A DNA stretch of 64,000 nt from Flaviflexus salsibiostraticola (GCF_003952265.1 NZ_CP034438.1:1302001-1366000), one strand, 5' to 3'. Positions 18,247 through 25,681 are shown, counted from the stretch's first letter. Numbers and translations are program-made. The notes: generated by a model not told the origin, from the letters alone.

Positions 18247-18837
18247 ATGAGCAGGGAAGAATTTCGGATCATGGTGGTCGGCGACGAACTGGTCGCCGGC
18301 CGTGGTGATGCGCGGGCGATGGGATGGACGGGCCGCGTGCTCGCCCGCACCGAATCACCGCTCCCGGTCACCCCGATGGTCCTCCCGATCCCGGGCGAGG
18401 ACTCGCACCGGCTCGCCGAACGCTGGGAATCCGAGGTCATGCCCCGCACGAGCCCGGAGGCGGACAACCGCCTCGTCATCGGGCTCGGCTCGCGAGACAT
18501 CGACAGCGGCGTCTCACTCGTCCGCTCGCGCCTCAACCTCGCGAACATTCTCGACCAGGCGGCCCGCATCCAGATGCCGGCCTTCGTCGTCGGCCCGCCC
18601 CCGCGCGGGGACGTGCCCGCCGACCGACTGAGCGATCTGTCCAAGGCCTTCCAGGATGTCGCGCAGCGCCGCGGCGTGCCGTTCGTCGACACCTATCATC
18701 CGCTCGCGCACCACGACCAGTGGCAGACAGACATGGCGGATCCGCGCGCCTACACCCCGCAGCAGGCCGGCTATGGCCTGCTCGCCTGGCTCGTCCTCCA
18801 CAACGGCTGGCACCACTGGTTGGGCCTCGCGTCATAA
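18247..18837 (+). CDS. SGNH/GDSL-like protein lacking the catalytic serine and histidine
   Basis: The 196-residue protein has the layout of SGNH hydrolases. Block I reads VVGDELVAGRGDARAMGW where active relatives have GDS, so the nucleophilic Ser is Glu. Block III reads GLGSRDI instead of the usual GxND. The C-terminal segment has DPRAYTPQQAGYGLLAWLV where active enzymes carry a DxxHP motif, so the catalytic His is missing. It has no signal peptide. I therefore call it a degenerate, probably non-hydrolytic fold member of unknown role. It follows kgd but has its own promoter and terminator. Confidence 0.7.
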   Translation: MSREEFRIMVVGDELVAGRGDARAMGWTGRVLARTESPLPVTPMVLPIPGEDSHRLAERWESEVMPRTSPEADNRLVIGLGSRDIDSGVSLVRSRLNLANILDQAARIQMPAFVVGPPPRGDVPADRLSDLSKAFQDVAQRRGVPFVDTYHPLAHHDQWQTDMADPRAYTPQQAGYGLLAWLVLHNGWHHWLGLAS

Positions 18838-18843
18838 GAAGAA

Positions 18844-18866
18844 GGGGAGACAGTTACTGTCTCCCC
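18844..18866. terminator. Hairpin between converging genes
   Basis: A perfect 10-bp stem (GGGGAGACAG / CTGTCTCCCC) with a TTA loop starts 6 bases past the SGNH-like gene and ends 25 bases before the end of the converging minus-strand gene. It could serve both. Confidence 0.7.
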
Positions 18867-18891
18867 TCATGCGTCTCGCCTCGGCCGGGCC

Positions 18892-19446
18892 CTAAGCCTG
18901 GCCTGCAAGGTTGAGCGACGACTGGTGTCCCGTCTCTGTCGCGATGAAGATGCGCGAGAGCGTCCGCCACACGTGTGACTGAGCGTCCGTCACGTTCTCA
19001 GAGAACAGCTCGACGAGCCGCTGCTCGAGCCCGCTGTCGAGGTGGAGGAACTCCTCCTTGCGGGCGTCCCTGCCCGCCGAGTGGTCGCCAGCCGCCCACG
19101 CCCGCGACTCCATACGGCACAGCTCGACCATCTTCTCAATGTCGGCCCGGTGAGGCTGATCGCCGATCAGGCCATCGTGATCGGCGAGAAAAGCCTCACG
19201 GTCGGCCTCGAACGTCCGGCGGCGCGAGCCGCGCGAGTAGACGTCAAGGCTCATGAGCGGACCGTGGGCGAGCGATTCCTGTCCGATCTCCTGGAAATGC
19301 TCTCTCATCGCCTCGCCGAACGATCCGTCCCGGACGCTGACAATGAACTCATCGGAGCCGTCCCAGAGGTCGAGCATGTGCGCCCAGGCCTTCGAGCGGC
19401 GCTGGGCGATGCGAGAAATTCGAGCCGCATATTCGGGAACAGACAA
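18892..19446 (-). CDS. Unrecognised protein, 184 residues, TTG start
   Basis: I do not recognise this family. The product is predicted soluble and largely helical, rich in Glu, Arg and His. It has no signal peptide or membrane segment and only one Cys (near residue 110, in ELCRMESRAWAAGDHSAGRD). The start is a TTG at 19446, supported by AAGGAG six bases upstream; the second residue onwards reads SVPEYAARISRIAQ. It lies downstream of the bL37 gene, separated by a hairpin, and converges on the SGNH-like gene. The good binding site and codon pattern support a real gene. Confidence 0.75.
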   Translation of the reverse strand: MSVPEYAARISRIAQRRSKAWAHMLDLWDGSDEFIVSVRDGSFGEAMREHFQEIGQESLAHGPLMSLDVYSRGSRRRTFEADREAFLADHDGLIGDQPHRADIEKMVELCRMESRAWAAGDHSAGRDARKEEFLHLDSGLEQRLVELFSENVTDAQSHVWRTLSRIFIATETGHQSSLNLAGQA

Positions 19447-19468
19447 GTCGATCTCCTTGGCTTACACG

Positions 19469-19496
19469 TATGGCCGCACCCTGGGGCGCGGCCATA
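19469..19496 (-). terminator. Hairpin after the bL37 gene
   Basis: A 9-bp perfect stem (TATGGCCGC / GCGGCCATA) lies 11 bases past the bL37 stop and before the next gene's binding site. The T-run at 19504-19508 is on the opposite strand side and does not belong to it. It could be a terminator or an attenuator into the downstream gene. Confidence 0.55.
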
Positions 19497-19507
19497 CAGC
19501 AGGTTTT

Positions 19508-19582
19508 TCAGGCGTTGGGACGCTTGCCGTGATTGGCTGCGTTCTTCTTGCGCGACCTGCGCTTACGACCACGACGTGACAT
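19508..19582 (-). CDS. 50S ribosomal protein bL37 (24 residues)
   Basis: This tiny gene encodes MSRRGRKRRSRKKNAANHGK ending RPNA. It matches the very basic actinobacterial large-subunit protein bL37, first identified in mycobacterial ribosome structures, including the conserved ANHGKRPN ending. A strong binding site (GAGGAG) lies just before the ATG at 19582. It is preceded by a hairpin and its own -10 (TACTAT). It lies directly downstream of sigR-rsrA on the same strand, 69 bases after rsrA. Its role is structural, in the large subunit. Confidence 0.88.
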   Translation of the reverse strand: MSRRGRKRRSRKKNAANHGKRPNA

Positions 19583-19611
19583 GGCTCCTCCTCAGGTAAA
19601 CAACATCAGAC

Positions 19612-19617
19612 ATAGTA
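19612..19617 (-). promoter_or_regulatory. Candidate -10 of the bL37 gene (TACTAT)
   Basis: TACTAT lies 29 bases upstream of the bL37 ATG, giving a leader of about 23 bases that contains the binding site. The -35 is weak. It sits just after the rsrA-proximal hairpin. Confidence 0.5.
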
Positions 19618-19623
19618 GCACGC

Positions 19624-19645
19624 CGCGCCCTTCGACTAGGGCGCG
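19624..19645 (-). terminator. Hairpin after rsrA
   Basis: A 7-bp stem (CGCGCCC / GGGCGCG) with an 8-base loop begins 6 bases past the rsrA stop. No T-run follows. It probably marks the end of the sigR-rsrA transcript, perhaps with readthrough into bL37. Confidence 0.5.
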
Positions 19646-19651
19646 CGCCCA

Positions 19652-19924
19652 TCACTGTCCTGTCAGATGCGTGACAACGCGGACGCGCAGCGATGCGGGC
19701 GCGGGCTCCTGGCATGATCTGCGAATGATCTGGCGCATGTGGCGCTCGGCCTCCGCGGCCTCCGTGCAATCCGGGCAGGAGTCGGCGTGGGCGCGGAGCC
19801 TGCCCATCTCGGCATCCTCCATCTCCCGGTCGAGTAGCTCGAACAGGTGATCGCGGACCTCTGCACAGGTGCAGGGCAGGATCTCTGCGCCGAGTTCACG
19901 CGCAACATCATCGATATTCGTCAT
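19652..19924 (-). CDS. rsrA: Zinc anti-sigma factor, RsrA/RshA type
   Basis: RsrA holds SigR inactive until thiol oxidation forms disulfides and expels zinc. The 90-residue protein has the ZAS signature: an upstream cysteine pair (Cys18, Cys20), then HADSCPDC giving His46, Cys50 and Cys53, and a later Cys71. This fits the redox-sensitive subgroup. Its ATG overlaps the sigR stop by four bases (ATGA), so the two proteins are made together. No membrane segment is present, as expected for this cytoplasmic type. Confidence 0.95.
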   Translation of the reverse strand: MTNIDDVARELGAEILPCTCAEVRDHLFELLDREMEDAEMGRLRAHADSCPDCTEAAEAERHMRQIIRRSCQEPAPASLRVRVVTHLTGQ

Positions 19925-20538
19925 ACCTTCGCCTCCGTAGCGTAGCCTCGGTCAGCAGCGTAGTGGGCGAGCAGCTCTCGTAGTTGTGAGCGGCCCCGAT
20001 GCAGCCGGGACATCACCGTGCCGAGCGGGATCTCGAGGATGGCGGCAATCTCCTTGTACGCGAATCCTTCGACGTCCGCCAGGTAGACCGCCATGCGCCG
20101 GTCCTCCGGCAGTGCTGCCATCGCCTCCCGGATCTCCTCGTCGGGGAGCGAGCTCATGGCCTCAGCCTCAGCGCTCCGCATTCCCTTCGATTCGTGGGTG
20201 GATGCCGCGTACTCCTGCCAATCCTCAAGCTCGCCGGCGTCGTATTTCTTCGGCTCACGCTGCTTCTTGCGGTAGGAGGAGATGAATGTGTTGTTGAGGA
20301 TTCGGTACATCCACGCCTTGAGGTTCGTCCCATCCTTGAACTGGTGGAATGAACTGTAGGCCTTCGCGTACGTCTCCTGGACGAGGTCCTCCGCGTCTGC
20401 AGGGTTCCTCGTCAGTCTCATCGCGGCGCCGTAGAGCTGGTCGAGATACGGGAGTGCCTCCCGCTCGAAGCGCCCACGGCGCTCCTCGACCGATTCGTCC
20501 GCCGGAGCCCGGCTCAGATCCTCTGTCATTCTCCCCAT
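19921..20538 (-). CDS. sigR: ECF sigma factor, SigR/SigH family
   Basis: SigR directs the response to disulfide (thiol-oxidative) stress. The 205-residue protein has region 2 ([17 protein letters not shown], then [19 protein letters not shown]) and region 4 ([20 protein letters not shown]). An in-frame ATG three codons downstream is an alternative start. The neighbouring rsrA gene overlaps by four bases. A promoter matching the SigR consensus lies 27-53 bases upstream, implying positive autoregulation. Expected targets (thioredoxins, mycothiol genes) are not in this window. Confidence 0.96.
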   Translation of the reverse strand: MGRMTEDLSRAPADESVEERRGRFEREALPYLDQLYGAAMRLTRNPADAEDLVQETYAKAYSSFHQFKDGTNLKAWMYRILNNTFISSYRKKQREPKKYDAGELEDWQEYAASTHESKGMRSAEAEAMSSLPDEEIREAMAALPEDRRMAVYLADVEGFAYKEIAAILEIPLGTVMSRLHRGRSQLRELLAHYAADRGYATEAKV

Positions 20539-20564
20539 ACTACCCGTGTCGTGATAGTGGGGAT

Positions 20565-20591
20565 AACGCGGGTTCCTCTCCGATCATTCCC
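20565..20591 (-). promoter_or_regulatory. SigR-type autoregulatory promoter of sigR
   Basis: On the minus strand GGGAAT (20591-20586) is followed by 18 bases and GTT (20567-20565), preceded by C. This matches the SigR/SigH consensus GGGAAY-N17/18-(C)GTT. The -35 element overlaps the last codons of nagA (stop at 20584). The transcript would start about 20 bases before the sigR start codon. Confidence 0.8.
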
Positions 20592-21699
20592 CATCACGCC
20601 ACGCGCGGAATCCGAAGGCGTCGACGAGGACCCCCGTGAGCGGCTGTCCGACCTGCGGGGATGGCGGAGGTTCGATGCCGATCACCATGCTCGGAGTGAG
20701 GCAGGCCGCTCGGGCGAGCACGGGTGCGGGCACTCCCCGGCCGAGAAGGAGGGAGACCTGGTCGGCCAGCGTCGTGGTCCCACCCGCGAGCGTGTCAGTC
20801 CCGGAGAGGAGCGCAGCACCGCGTTCGATCGTGACATCCACACCGCCGAGTGAGTACCGGCCATCGGGCATACCAGCCCCGGCCATCGCATCGCTGACAA
20901 GCGCCGCTCCCCCATCGAGGAGGACGAGCAGGTCGGCGACCAGGTCTGGATCGACGTGCACCCCGTCGCCGATGAGCTCGACGACCACCTCGCCGCGCGT
21001 CGCCGCCGCGATCAGCTCCCGGACGGGGCCCGGTTCGCGGTGATGGAGCGGAGGCATCGCATTGAACAGGTGCGTGGCGGTCTGGGCGGGCCTGGGCCCA
21101 CTCCGTGTCGCCCCGACGGCGGCGAGGACAGCCCGAACCTGAGCGCCCGTAGCGTTCGTGTGCCCCCAGGAGGGGATGGCCCGATAATCCTTGAGCAGCG
21201 CCGCCGCGGCGACGGCACCGTCGAGCTCGGGCGCGATCGTCACCGTCCTGATCCATCCGGAGCCGACGTCGAGCCACTGTTTCAGCTCCGCGAGGTCGAT
21301 CGGCCGGATCGCGTCAGGCCTCTGGGCGCCCGCACGGGCGGGGCTGAGGAAGGGCCCCTCGAGGTGAATCCCGGCGAGGGTGCCGCGAGCGCACGCCCTG
21401 ACAAGGGCATCGATGGCGGGAGTCGGATCCGCGCAGGAGACGATCGACGCAAGCAGATGGACCGTCCCAGAGCGACGGTGGGTGGCGGCAGCCCGTTCAA
21501 TGGCGTCGTCGTCGATATCGTCGGGGAAGGACGCCCCACCGCCGCCGTGGCAATGGATGTCGACGAACCCCGGGAAGAGGGCAGCCGACGGTTGACGCCC
21601 GATCGGAGGAAGAATGTCGGTAACGGCCCCATTGTCCAGGACGATGCCGGAGCCGATCTCCTCCCCCGCTGCGCTCAACACAGCCGCGTCGATCAGCAT
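20584..21699 (-). CDS. nagA: N-acetylglucosamine-6-phosphate deacetylase
   Basis: NagA removes acetate from GlcNAc-6-phosphate in amino-sugar catabolism and wall recycling. The 371-residue amidohydrolase shows DIHCHGG (metal-binding region near residue 55), HLEGPFLSPARAGAQ, HTNATGAQ, HLFNAMPPLHHREPG, GDGVHVD and SDAMAGAG, the standard series. I chose the ATG at 21699, one base after the nagB stop (TGACATG). The longer upstream frame is low-complexity sequence overlapping nagB. No separate binding site is visible, so translation is probably coupled to nagB. Its 3' end carries the sigR promoter. Confidence 0.94.
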   Translation of the reverse strand: MLIDAAVLSAAGEEIGSGIVLDNGAVTDILPPIGRQPSAALFPGFVDIHCHGGGGASFPDDIDDDAIERAAATHRRSGTVHLLASIVSCADPTPAIDALVRACARGTLAGIHLEGPFLSPARAGAQRPDAIRPIDLAELKQWLDVGSGWIRTVTIAPELDGAVAAAALLKDYRAIPSWGHTNATGAQVRAVLAAVGATRSGPRPAQTATHLFNAMPPLHHREPGPVRELIAAATRGEVVVELIGDGVHVDPDLVADLLVLLDGGAALVSDAMAGAGMPDGRYSLGGVDVTIERGAALLSGTDTLAGGTTTLADQVSLLLGRGVPAPVLARAACLTPSMVIGIEPPPSPQVGQPLTGVLVDAFGFRAWRDGE

Positions 21700-21700
21700 G

Positions 21701-22456
21701 TCAGCTGTGGAACTGCTTGAACCTGTCGATGAGCTCGAGGCCGGACGCGGCCGCTTCGTCGAGGTAGACAGTGACATCCTCGTGGAACTGGAGGATCGAG
21801 CCTGGCCAGCGCTGGGTGACCGCGCCCTCGACGATGCGGGCAACAGCCTCCGCCTTGCGCTCCCCGAAGGCGAGGAGCACGATCGACTTCGCTGTCATGA
21901 TCGTGGCCAGGCCCTGCGTCACACAGTGCACGGGCACCTGAGAGATGTCGTCATCGAAGAAGCGGGCATTGTCCTGACGCGTCGTCCCGGTGAGGAGTCC
22001 GACGTGCGTACGGGAATTGAGCGAATCGAACGGCTCGTTGAAGCCGATATGGCCGTTGCTGCCGAGCCCGAGGATCTGAATGTCGACGCCCGGTGCGATC
22101 ATCTGCTCATAGATCCGTGCCGCCTCCTCAGGATCCTCCGCCTTGCCGTCCGGCGTCTTGAGATCCTCGGCGGCGAGCCCGGTCCCGCCGTTGCCGACGA
22201 GTTCGGTGAGTAGAACGTTCCGGTACCTCTCGGGGTGATCCTTGTCGATGCCGACGTATTCATCGAGGGCCCACGCGGTGCTCCCTTCGAGGGTGAACTC
22301 GCCTCGCGCATATGCCTCGCGCAACTCCCGGTACAGGGGCAGAGGAGTTGAGCCCGTCGCCACGCCGAGGCGTCCGGGCGGGGTGAAGCCGTCGATGATC
22401 TGCTGAGCCGCGAGGCGTGACGCCTCGTCAGCGGTGTCGCGAATAATGACTCGCAT
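21701..22456 (-). CDS. nagB: Glucosamine-6-phosphate deaminase
   Basis: NagB converts glucosamine-6-phosphate to fructose-6-phosphate and ammonia, feeding glycolysis. The 251-residue protein has the family motifs GVATGSTP, WALDEYVGI (catalytic Asp), NGHIGFNEP and the internal GATRQDNARFF-like segment (TTRQDNARFF). The ATG at 22456 has AAGGAG upstream. With nagA it makes a two-gene unit. The pair lies between sigR and the DoxX-aroA-rsgA group. Confidence 0.96.
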   Translation of the reverse strand: MRVIIRDTADEASRLAAQQIIDGFTPPGRLGVATGSTPLPLYRELREAYARGEFTLEGSTAWALDEYVGIDKDHPERYRNVLLTELVGNGGTGLAAEDLKTPDGKAEDPEEAARIYEQMIAPGVDIQILGLGSNGHIGFNEPFDSLNSRTHVGLLTGTTRQDNARFFDDDISQVPVHCVTQGLATIMTAKSIVLLAFGERKAEAVARIVEGAVTQRWPGSILQFHEDVTVYLDEAAASGLELIDRFKQFHS

Positions 22457-22815
22457 GCTGCTCCTTGCCTATGAGCGCCGTGTGGTCGATGTGGGCCGGG
22501 CGAGGAGGCCCCCGCGCAGCCGTTATCATCCGGTTTATCAGAATGTGCGGGCGTTCGGGCCGAGATGTGGCATGGAGCGAAAGAATCAGGCACGCCCGCC
22601 GCCTGGGCTCAGATTCCGAATATTCTCCGGAGAGTCTCTGGGTGCCCGCTGGGGTTGTCGTCAAGGGAGGTGCCCCTGTTCTCTTCACTCATCTCAGCGG
22701 AATCGCCGAACACCGGGCTTTGACCGGCCCAGCGACGGCCCGAGTCTGCAGAGCCCTCCGCCAAGAACAGTCGCTCTCGGTTTCATTTCCCGCCACTCTG
22801 ATATTGAATGTAGAC
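22457..22815. other. 359-base divergent intergenic region
   Basis: The region separates nagB (minus) from the DoxX-like gene (plus). It contains an open frame continuous with the DoxX-like gene, but that part has no family resemblance. A short palindrome, TCTCCGGAGA, is present. The minus strand carries two GATAA elements upstream of nagB (GATAAACCGGATGATAAC), a possible promoter or operator region. I see no RNA gene or recognisable operator. Confidence 0.5.
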
Positions 22816-23364
22816 ATGAGTATCATCACAGGCCTCGCACGCCCCCTCCTTGCTGCCCCATTCATCGTCTCCGGCGTCGATGCCGTCCGGCATCCCGACA
22901 AGCATGTCGAGGCGGTCGACCGGATCAACCCCACTCTTGAGCAGGTCGGAGTCGGCGCCCTGTCGGAGGGCACCGTCGCCATCGCCACGCGCGCCATCGG
23001 TGGTGTCCGCATCGTCGCGGGCGTCTGCATGGCGCTCGGCAAGAAGCCGCGCCTGTCCGCCCTCGTGCTCGCCAAGAGCGAGCTCGCACTCGCCCTCGTC
23101 CGCAATCCCGTCTGGCTGAGCAGCGGGGACGAGCGGAAGAAGCACATGGCCGGGCTCGCCACGTCGGCCGGTCTCATCGGCGGCGCCCTCGTCGCGGCCG
23201 GGGACCGTCGCGGCAAGCCGTCCCTCGGCTGGCGCCTCGAGAACCACCGCTCGCACAAGGAGGACATGAGTGTCCTCGCCGACCGCTACGAGGCGGAGCT
23301 TGAGGCCCAGAAGGCTAAACTGTCGGAGAAGATAGCCAAAGCCAAGGAGAAGGCAAAGTCCTGA
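22816..23364 (+). CDS. DoxX family membrane protein with lysine-rich C-terminal tail
   Basis: The 182-residue protein starts MSIITGLARPLLAAPFIVSG, the usual first DoxX segment, followed by about three more hydrophobic stretches up to residue 135. The C-terminus (about 150-182) is a charged, probably coiled-coil tail ending in repeated Lys/Ala/Glu (KIAKAKEKAKS). DoxX-like proteins are membrane proteins of poorly defined redox-related function. The ATG at 22816 was chosen at the family start; the binding site is weak. Its stop overlaps the aroA start by four bases. The same tail codons supply the aroA ribosome binding site (AAGGAGAAGG). Confidence 0.85.
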   Translation: MSIITGLARPLLAAPFIVSGVDAVRHPDKHVEAVDRINPTLEQVGVGALSEGTVAIATRAIGGVRIVAGVCMALGKKPRLSALVLAKSELALALVRNPVWLSSGDERKKHMAGLATSAGLIGGALVAAGDRRGKPSLGWRLENHRSHKEDMSVLADRYEAELEAQKAKLSEKIAKAKEKAKS

Positions 23365-24644
23365 CACATAGTTTTCCCGACCCCTGGCCGGCGCCGCATG
23401 CAAGCGCGCCGGTCTTCGGTCGTGTCGATGTTCCCGGTTCCAAGTCGCTGACCGCCCGCCACCTCGTCATCGCCGCGCTGGCCGATGAGCCGTCGCGGCT
23501 CGTGGGCGCCCTGCGCTCCCGTGATACCGACCTCATGATCACGGCGCTGCGGTCGATGGGTGTACGGATCGATGAGGACGGGGGCGACCTCGTCCTCACC
23601 CCCGGTCCCCTCACCTCCGCCCATATCGATGTCGGCCTCGCCGGCACCGTGTTCCGTTTCCTCGCCGCAATCGCCGCGTTGGCCGACGGACCCGTGAGCT
23701 TCGACGGCGATGAGGCGATGTACCGGCGCCCGATCGGACCCCTGCTCGACGCCCTCGAGCGCCTGGGCGTCAGCATCGAGGCGGGCGACGGCCCCGCGGG
23801 CCGCACGCTGCCGCTCACCGTCCAGGGCCCCGCCCGGGGCGGCACAGTCACCGTCGACGCCTCGGGCTCGTCCCAGTTCGTCTCGGCGTTCCTCCTGCTG
23901 GCGCCGCGCCTGCCGGAAGGATTGACGATCGTGCATGAGGGCGGACCTGTTCCGTCGCTCCCCCATGTGGCGATGACGGTCGAGACGCTGCGCGCCGCGG
24001 GCGCGCACATCGACGAGGACCTCGGCGAGCGGCCCACGTGGCGCGTCAGCCCCGGCCCGCTGCGGCCGGGCACGGTCACCGTCGAACCCGACCTGTCGAA
24101 CGCGACACCCTTCCTCGCGGCCGCGGCTGCGACAGCCGGGACGGTGGAGATCCCCCGCTGGCCGTCGCAGACCTCCCAGGCGGGAGCCCACATCATCGCC
24201 ATCCTCGAGCAGATGGGGTCGTCGACCAGCCTCGTCGACGGTGTCCTGTCCGTGACCGGCCCCGAGAAACTCACGGGGCTCGACATCAGCCTCCATGACG
24301 CAGGCGAGCTGACCCCCACCGTGGCGGCGCTCGCCGCCCTCGCGGACTCGCCCTCGCGACTGTCGGGTATCGCCCACCTTCGCGGGCACGAGACGGACCG
24401 ACTGGCGGCGATCGCCGCAGAGATCACGAAGCTCGGCGGCACGTGCGTAGAGACGCGCGACGGCCTCGTCATTGAGCCCAGCCCGCTCCACGGCGGCGTC
24501 GTCGACTCGTACGAGGATCACCGGATGGCGACCTTCGGCGCCATCCTCGGCCTGATTGTCCCGGGTGTGTCTGTCCTCGATATCGGCTGCACGTCGAAGA
24601 CGATGCCAGACTTCCCAACCATGTGGGAGGGTCTCGTGCGATGA
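23361..24644 (+). CDS. aroA: 3-phosphoshikimate 1-carboxyvinyltransferase (EPSP synthase), apparent CTG start
   Basis: AroA transfers enolpyruvate from PEP to shikimate-3-phosphate in aromatic amino-acid synthesis. Starting at CTG 23361 the protein is 427 residues and includes WPAP and the essential VDVPGSKSLTAR substrate loop near the N-terminus. Later motifs are LAGTVFRFL, DGDEAMYRRPIGPLLDAL, DASGSSQFVSAFL and the C-terminal DSYEDHRMA. No ATG, GTG or TTG exists between the upstream stop at 23316 and the PGSKS motif. The first such codon in frame (GTG, 23502) would delete that motif. CTG overlaps the previous stop as CTGA and follows AAGGAGAAGG. The rsgA start overlaps its stop as ATGA. Confidence 0.95.
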   Translation: MTHSFPDPWPAPHASAPVFGRVDVPGSKSLTARHLVIAALADEPSRLVGALRSRDTDLMITALRSMGVRIDEDGGDLVLTPGPLTSAHIDVGLAGTVFRFLAAIAALADGPVSFDGDEAMYRRPIGPLLDALERLGVSIEAGDGPAGRTLPLTVQGPARGGTVTVDASGSSQFVSAFLLLAPRLPEGLTIVHEGGPVPSLPHVAMTVETLRAAGAHIDEDLGERPTWRVSPGPLRPGTVTVEPDLSNATPFLAAAAATAGTVEIPRWPSQTSQAGAHIIAILEQMGSSTSLVDGVLSVTGPEKLTGLDISLHDAGELTPTVAALAALADSPSRLSGIAHLRGHETDRLAAIAAEITKLGGTCVETRDGLVIEPSPLHGGVVDSYEDHRMATFGAILGLIVPGVSVLDIGCTSKTMPDFPTMWEGLVR

Positions 24645-25651
24645 GGGACACGGGCACCGATGATCCCCGTGTCCGGGTTCGTCCGAACAGGCGCGGCTCC
24701 CGGCCTCGCACGAAGATCCGTCCCGATCATGAGGATGCTCTGACGGCACGCGTCTACCGGGTCGACCGGGGCCGCTACCATCTCGTACTCGATGATGGCG
24801 ACGTCGAGATTGTCGCGATCAAGGCGCGCGAACTCGGCCGCGGATCGATCGCGGTCGGCGATCGCGTGAGAGTCGTGGGCGACACGTCCGGCCGGAGGGA
24901 CACCCTCGCCCGCATCGTCGAGGTCCTCGAGCGGTCCTCCACGCTGCGGCGCACCGCCGAGGAGGGAGAGGCTGCCGGCACGGAGCGCGTCATCGTCTCG
25001 AATGCAGATCAGCTCCTCATCATCACAGCCCTCGCACAGCCCGAGCCGCGCACGGGCATGATCGATCGCTGCCTGGTCGCCGCCTACGACGCGAAGATGG
25101 AGCCGATCCTCGTCCTCACGAAGTCCGACCTGGCGGACCCTGCCGAGCTGCTCAGCCTCTACTCGGATCTCAACCTCCGCGTCATCATCACCTCCATCGA
25201 CGAGTCCACCGGCGATACGCGCGGCGTCGAGGATGTCGAGCGCGAGGTGGCAGGCCACATCTCCGTCCTCATCGGCCATTCCGGGGTCGGCAAGTCGACC
25301 CTCATCAACGCCCTCGTCCCGAGCGCCGACCGGGCCACCGGCGTGGTCAATGCCGTGACGGGGCGGGGCAGACACACGTCCTCCTCCGCCATAGCCTTCG
25401 ATCTGCCCGGCGGGGGCATCATCATCGACACTCCGGGAGTCCGCTCGTTCGGTCTCGCCCACGTCGGCCCCGACATGCTCCTTGAGGCGTTCCCGGATCT
25501 CCTTGAGCTCGCGCAGGAGTGTCCGAGGGGATGTACGCATGCGGCGACCGAACCCGAATGCGGGCTCGATCTCGGCACCGGGTCGACGGTCGGCCGCGTG
25601 GAATCGTTCCGCCGCCTCCTCGAGGCGCGCCACAGCGCCGAACAGTTCTGA
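24641..25651 (+). CDS. rsgA: Ribosome small-subunit-dependent GTPase A
   Basis: RsgA is a circularly permuted GTPase that checks late 30S assembly. The 336-residue protein has a basic N-terminal tail, an OB-fold domain (about 30-115), then the GTPase motifs in permuted order: LTKSDL (G4), GHSGVGKSTLIN (G1) and DTPGVRSF (G3). A C-terminal zinc domain follows, containing CPRGCTHAATEPECGL. The ATG at 24641 overlaps the aroA stop. An in-frame GTG six codons upstream is a less likely start. The DoxX-aroA-rsgA group is conserved near sigH/sigR in relatives. Confidence 0.96.
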   Translation: MRDTGTDDPRVRVRPNRRGSRPRTKIRPDHEDALTARVYRVDRGRYHLVLDDGDVEIVAIKARELGRGSIAVGDRVRVVGDTSGRRDTLARIVEVLERSSTLRRTAEEGEAAGTERVIVSNADQLLIITALAQPEPRTGMIDRCLVAAYDAKMEPILVLTKSDLADPAELLSLYSDLNLRVIITSIDESTGDTRGVEDVEREVAGHISVLIGHSGVGKSTLINALVPSADRATGVVNAVTGRGRHTSSSAIAFDLPGGGIIIDTPGVRSFGLAHVGPDMLLEAFPDLLELAQECPRGCTHAATEPECGLDLGTGSTVGRVESFRRLLEARHSAEQF

Positions 25652-25652
25652 G

Positions 25653-25678
25653 CACGGCCCCGGTCGACGGGGGCCGTG
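25653..25678 (+). terminator. Terminator hairpin after rsgA
   Basis: A 9-bp perfect stem (CACGGCCCC / GGGGCCGTG) with an 8-base loop starts right after the rsgA stop and ends 3 bases before the hisN -10 element. There is no T-run. Confidence 0.6.
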
Positions 25679-25681
25679 GCA

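Noticed and set aside
19501..19510. T-run at 19504-19508 as part of an intrinsic terminator
   Set aside because: It is on the plus strand, where no gene ends; on the coding strand it is an A-run just after the bL37 stop.
22465..22815. Longer DoxX-like protein starting 117 codons earlier
   Set aside because: The extension has no family resemblance, is Arg/Pro-rich and lies in the intergenic region.
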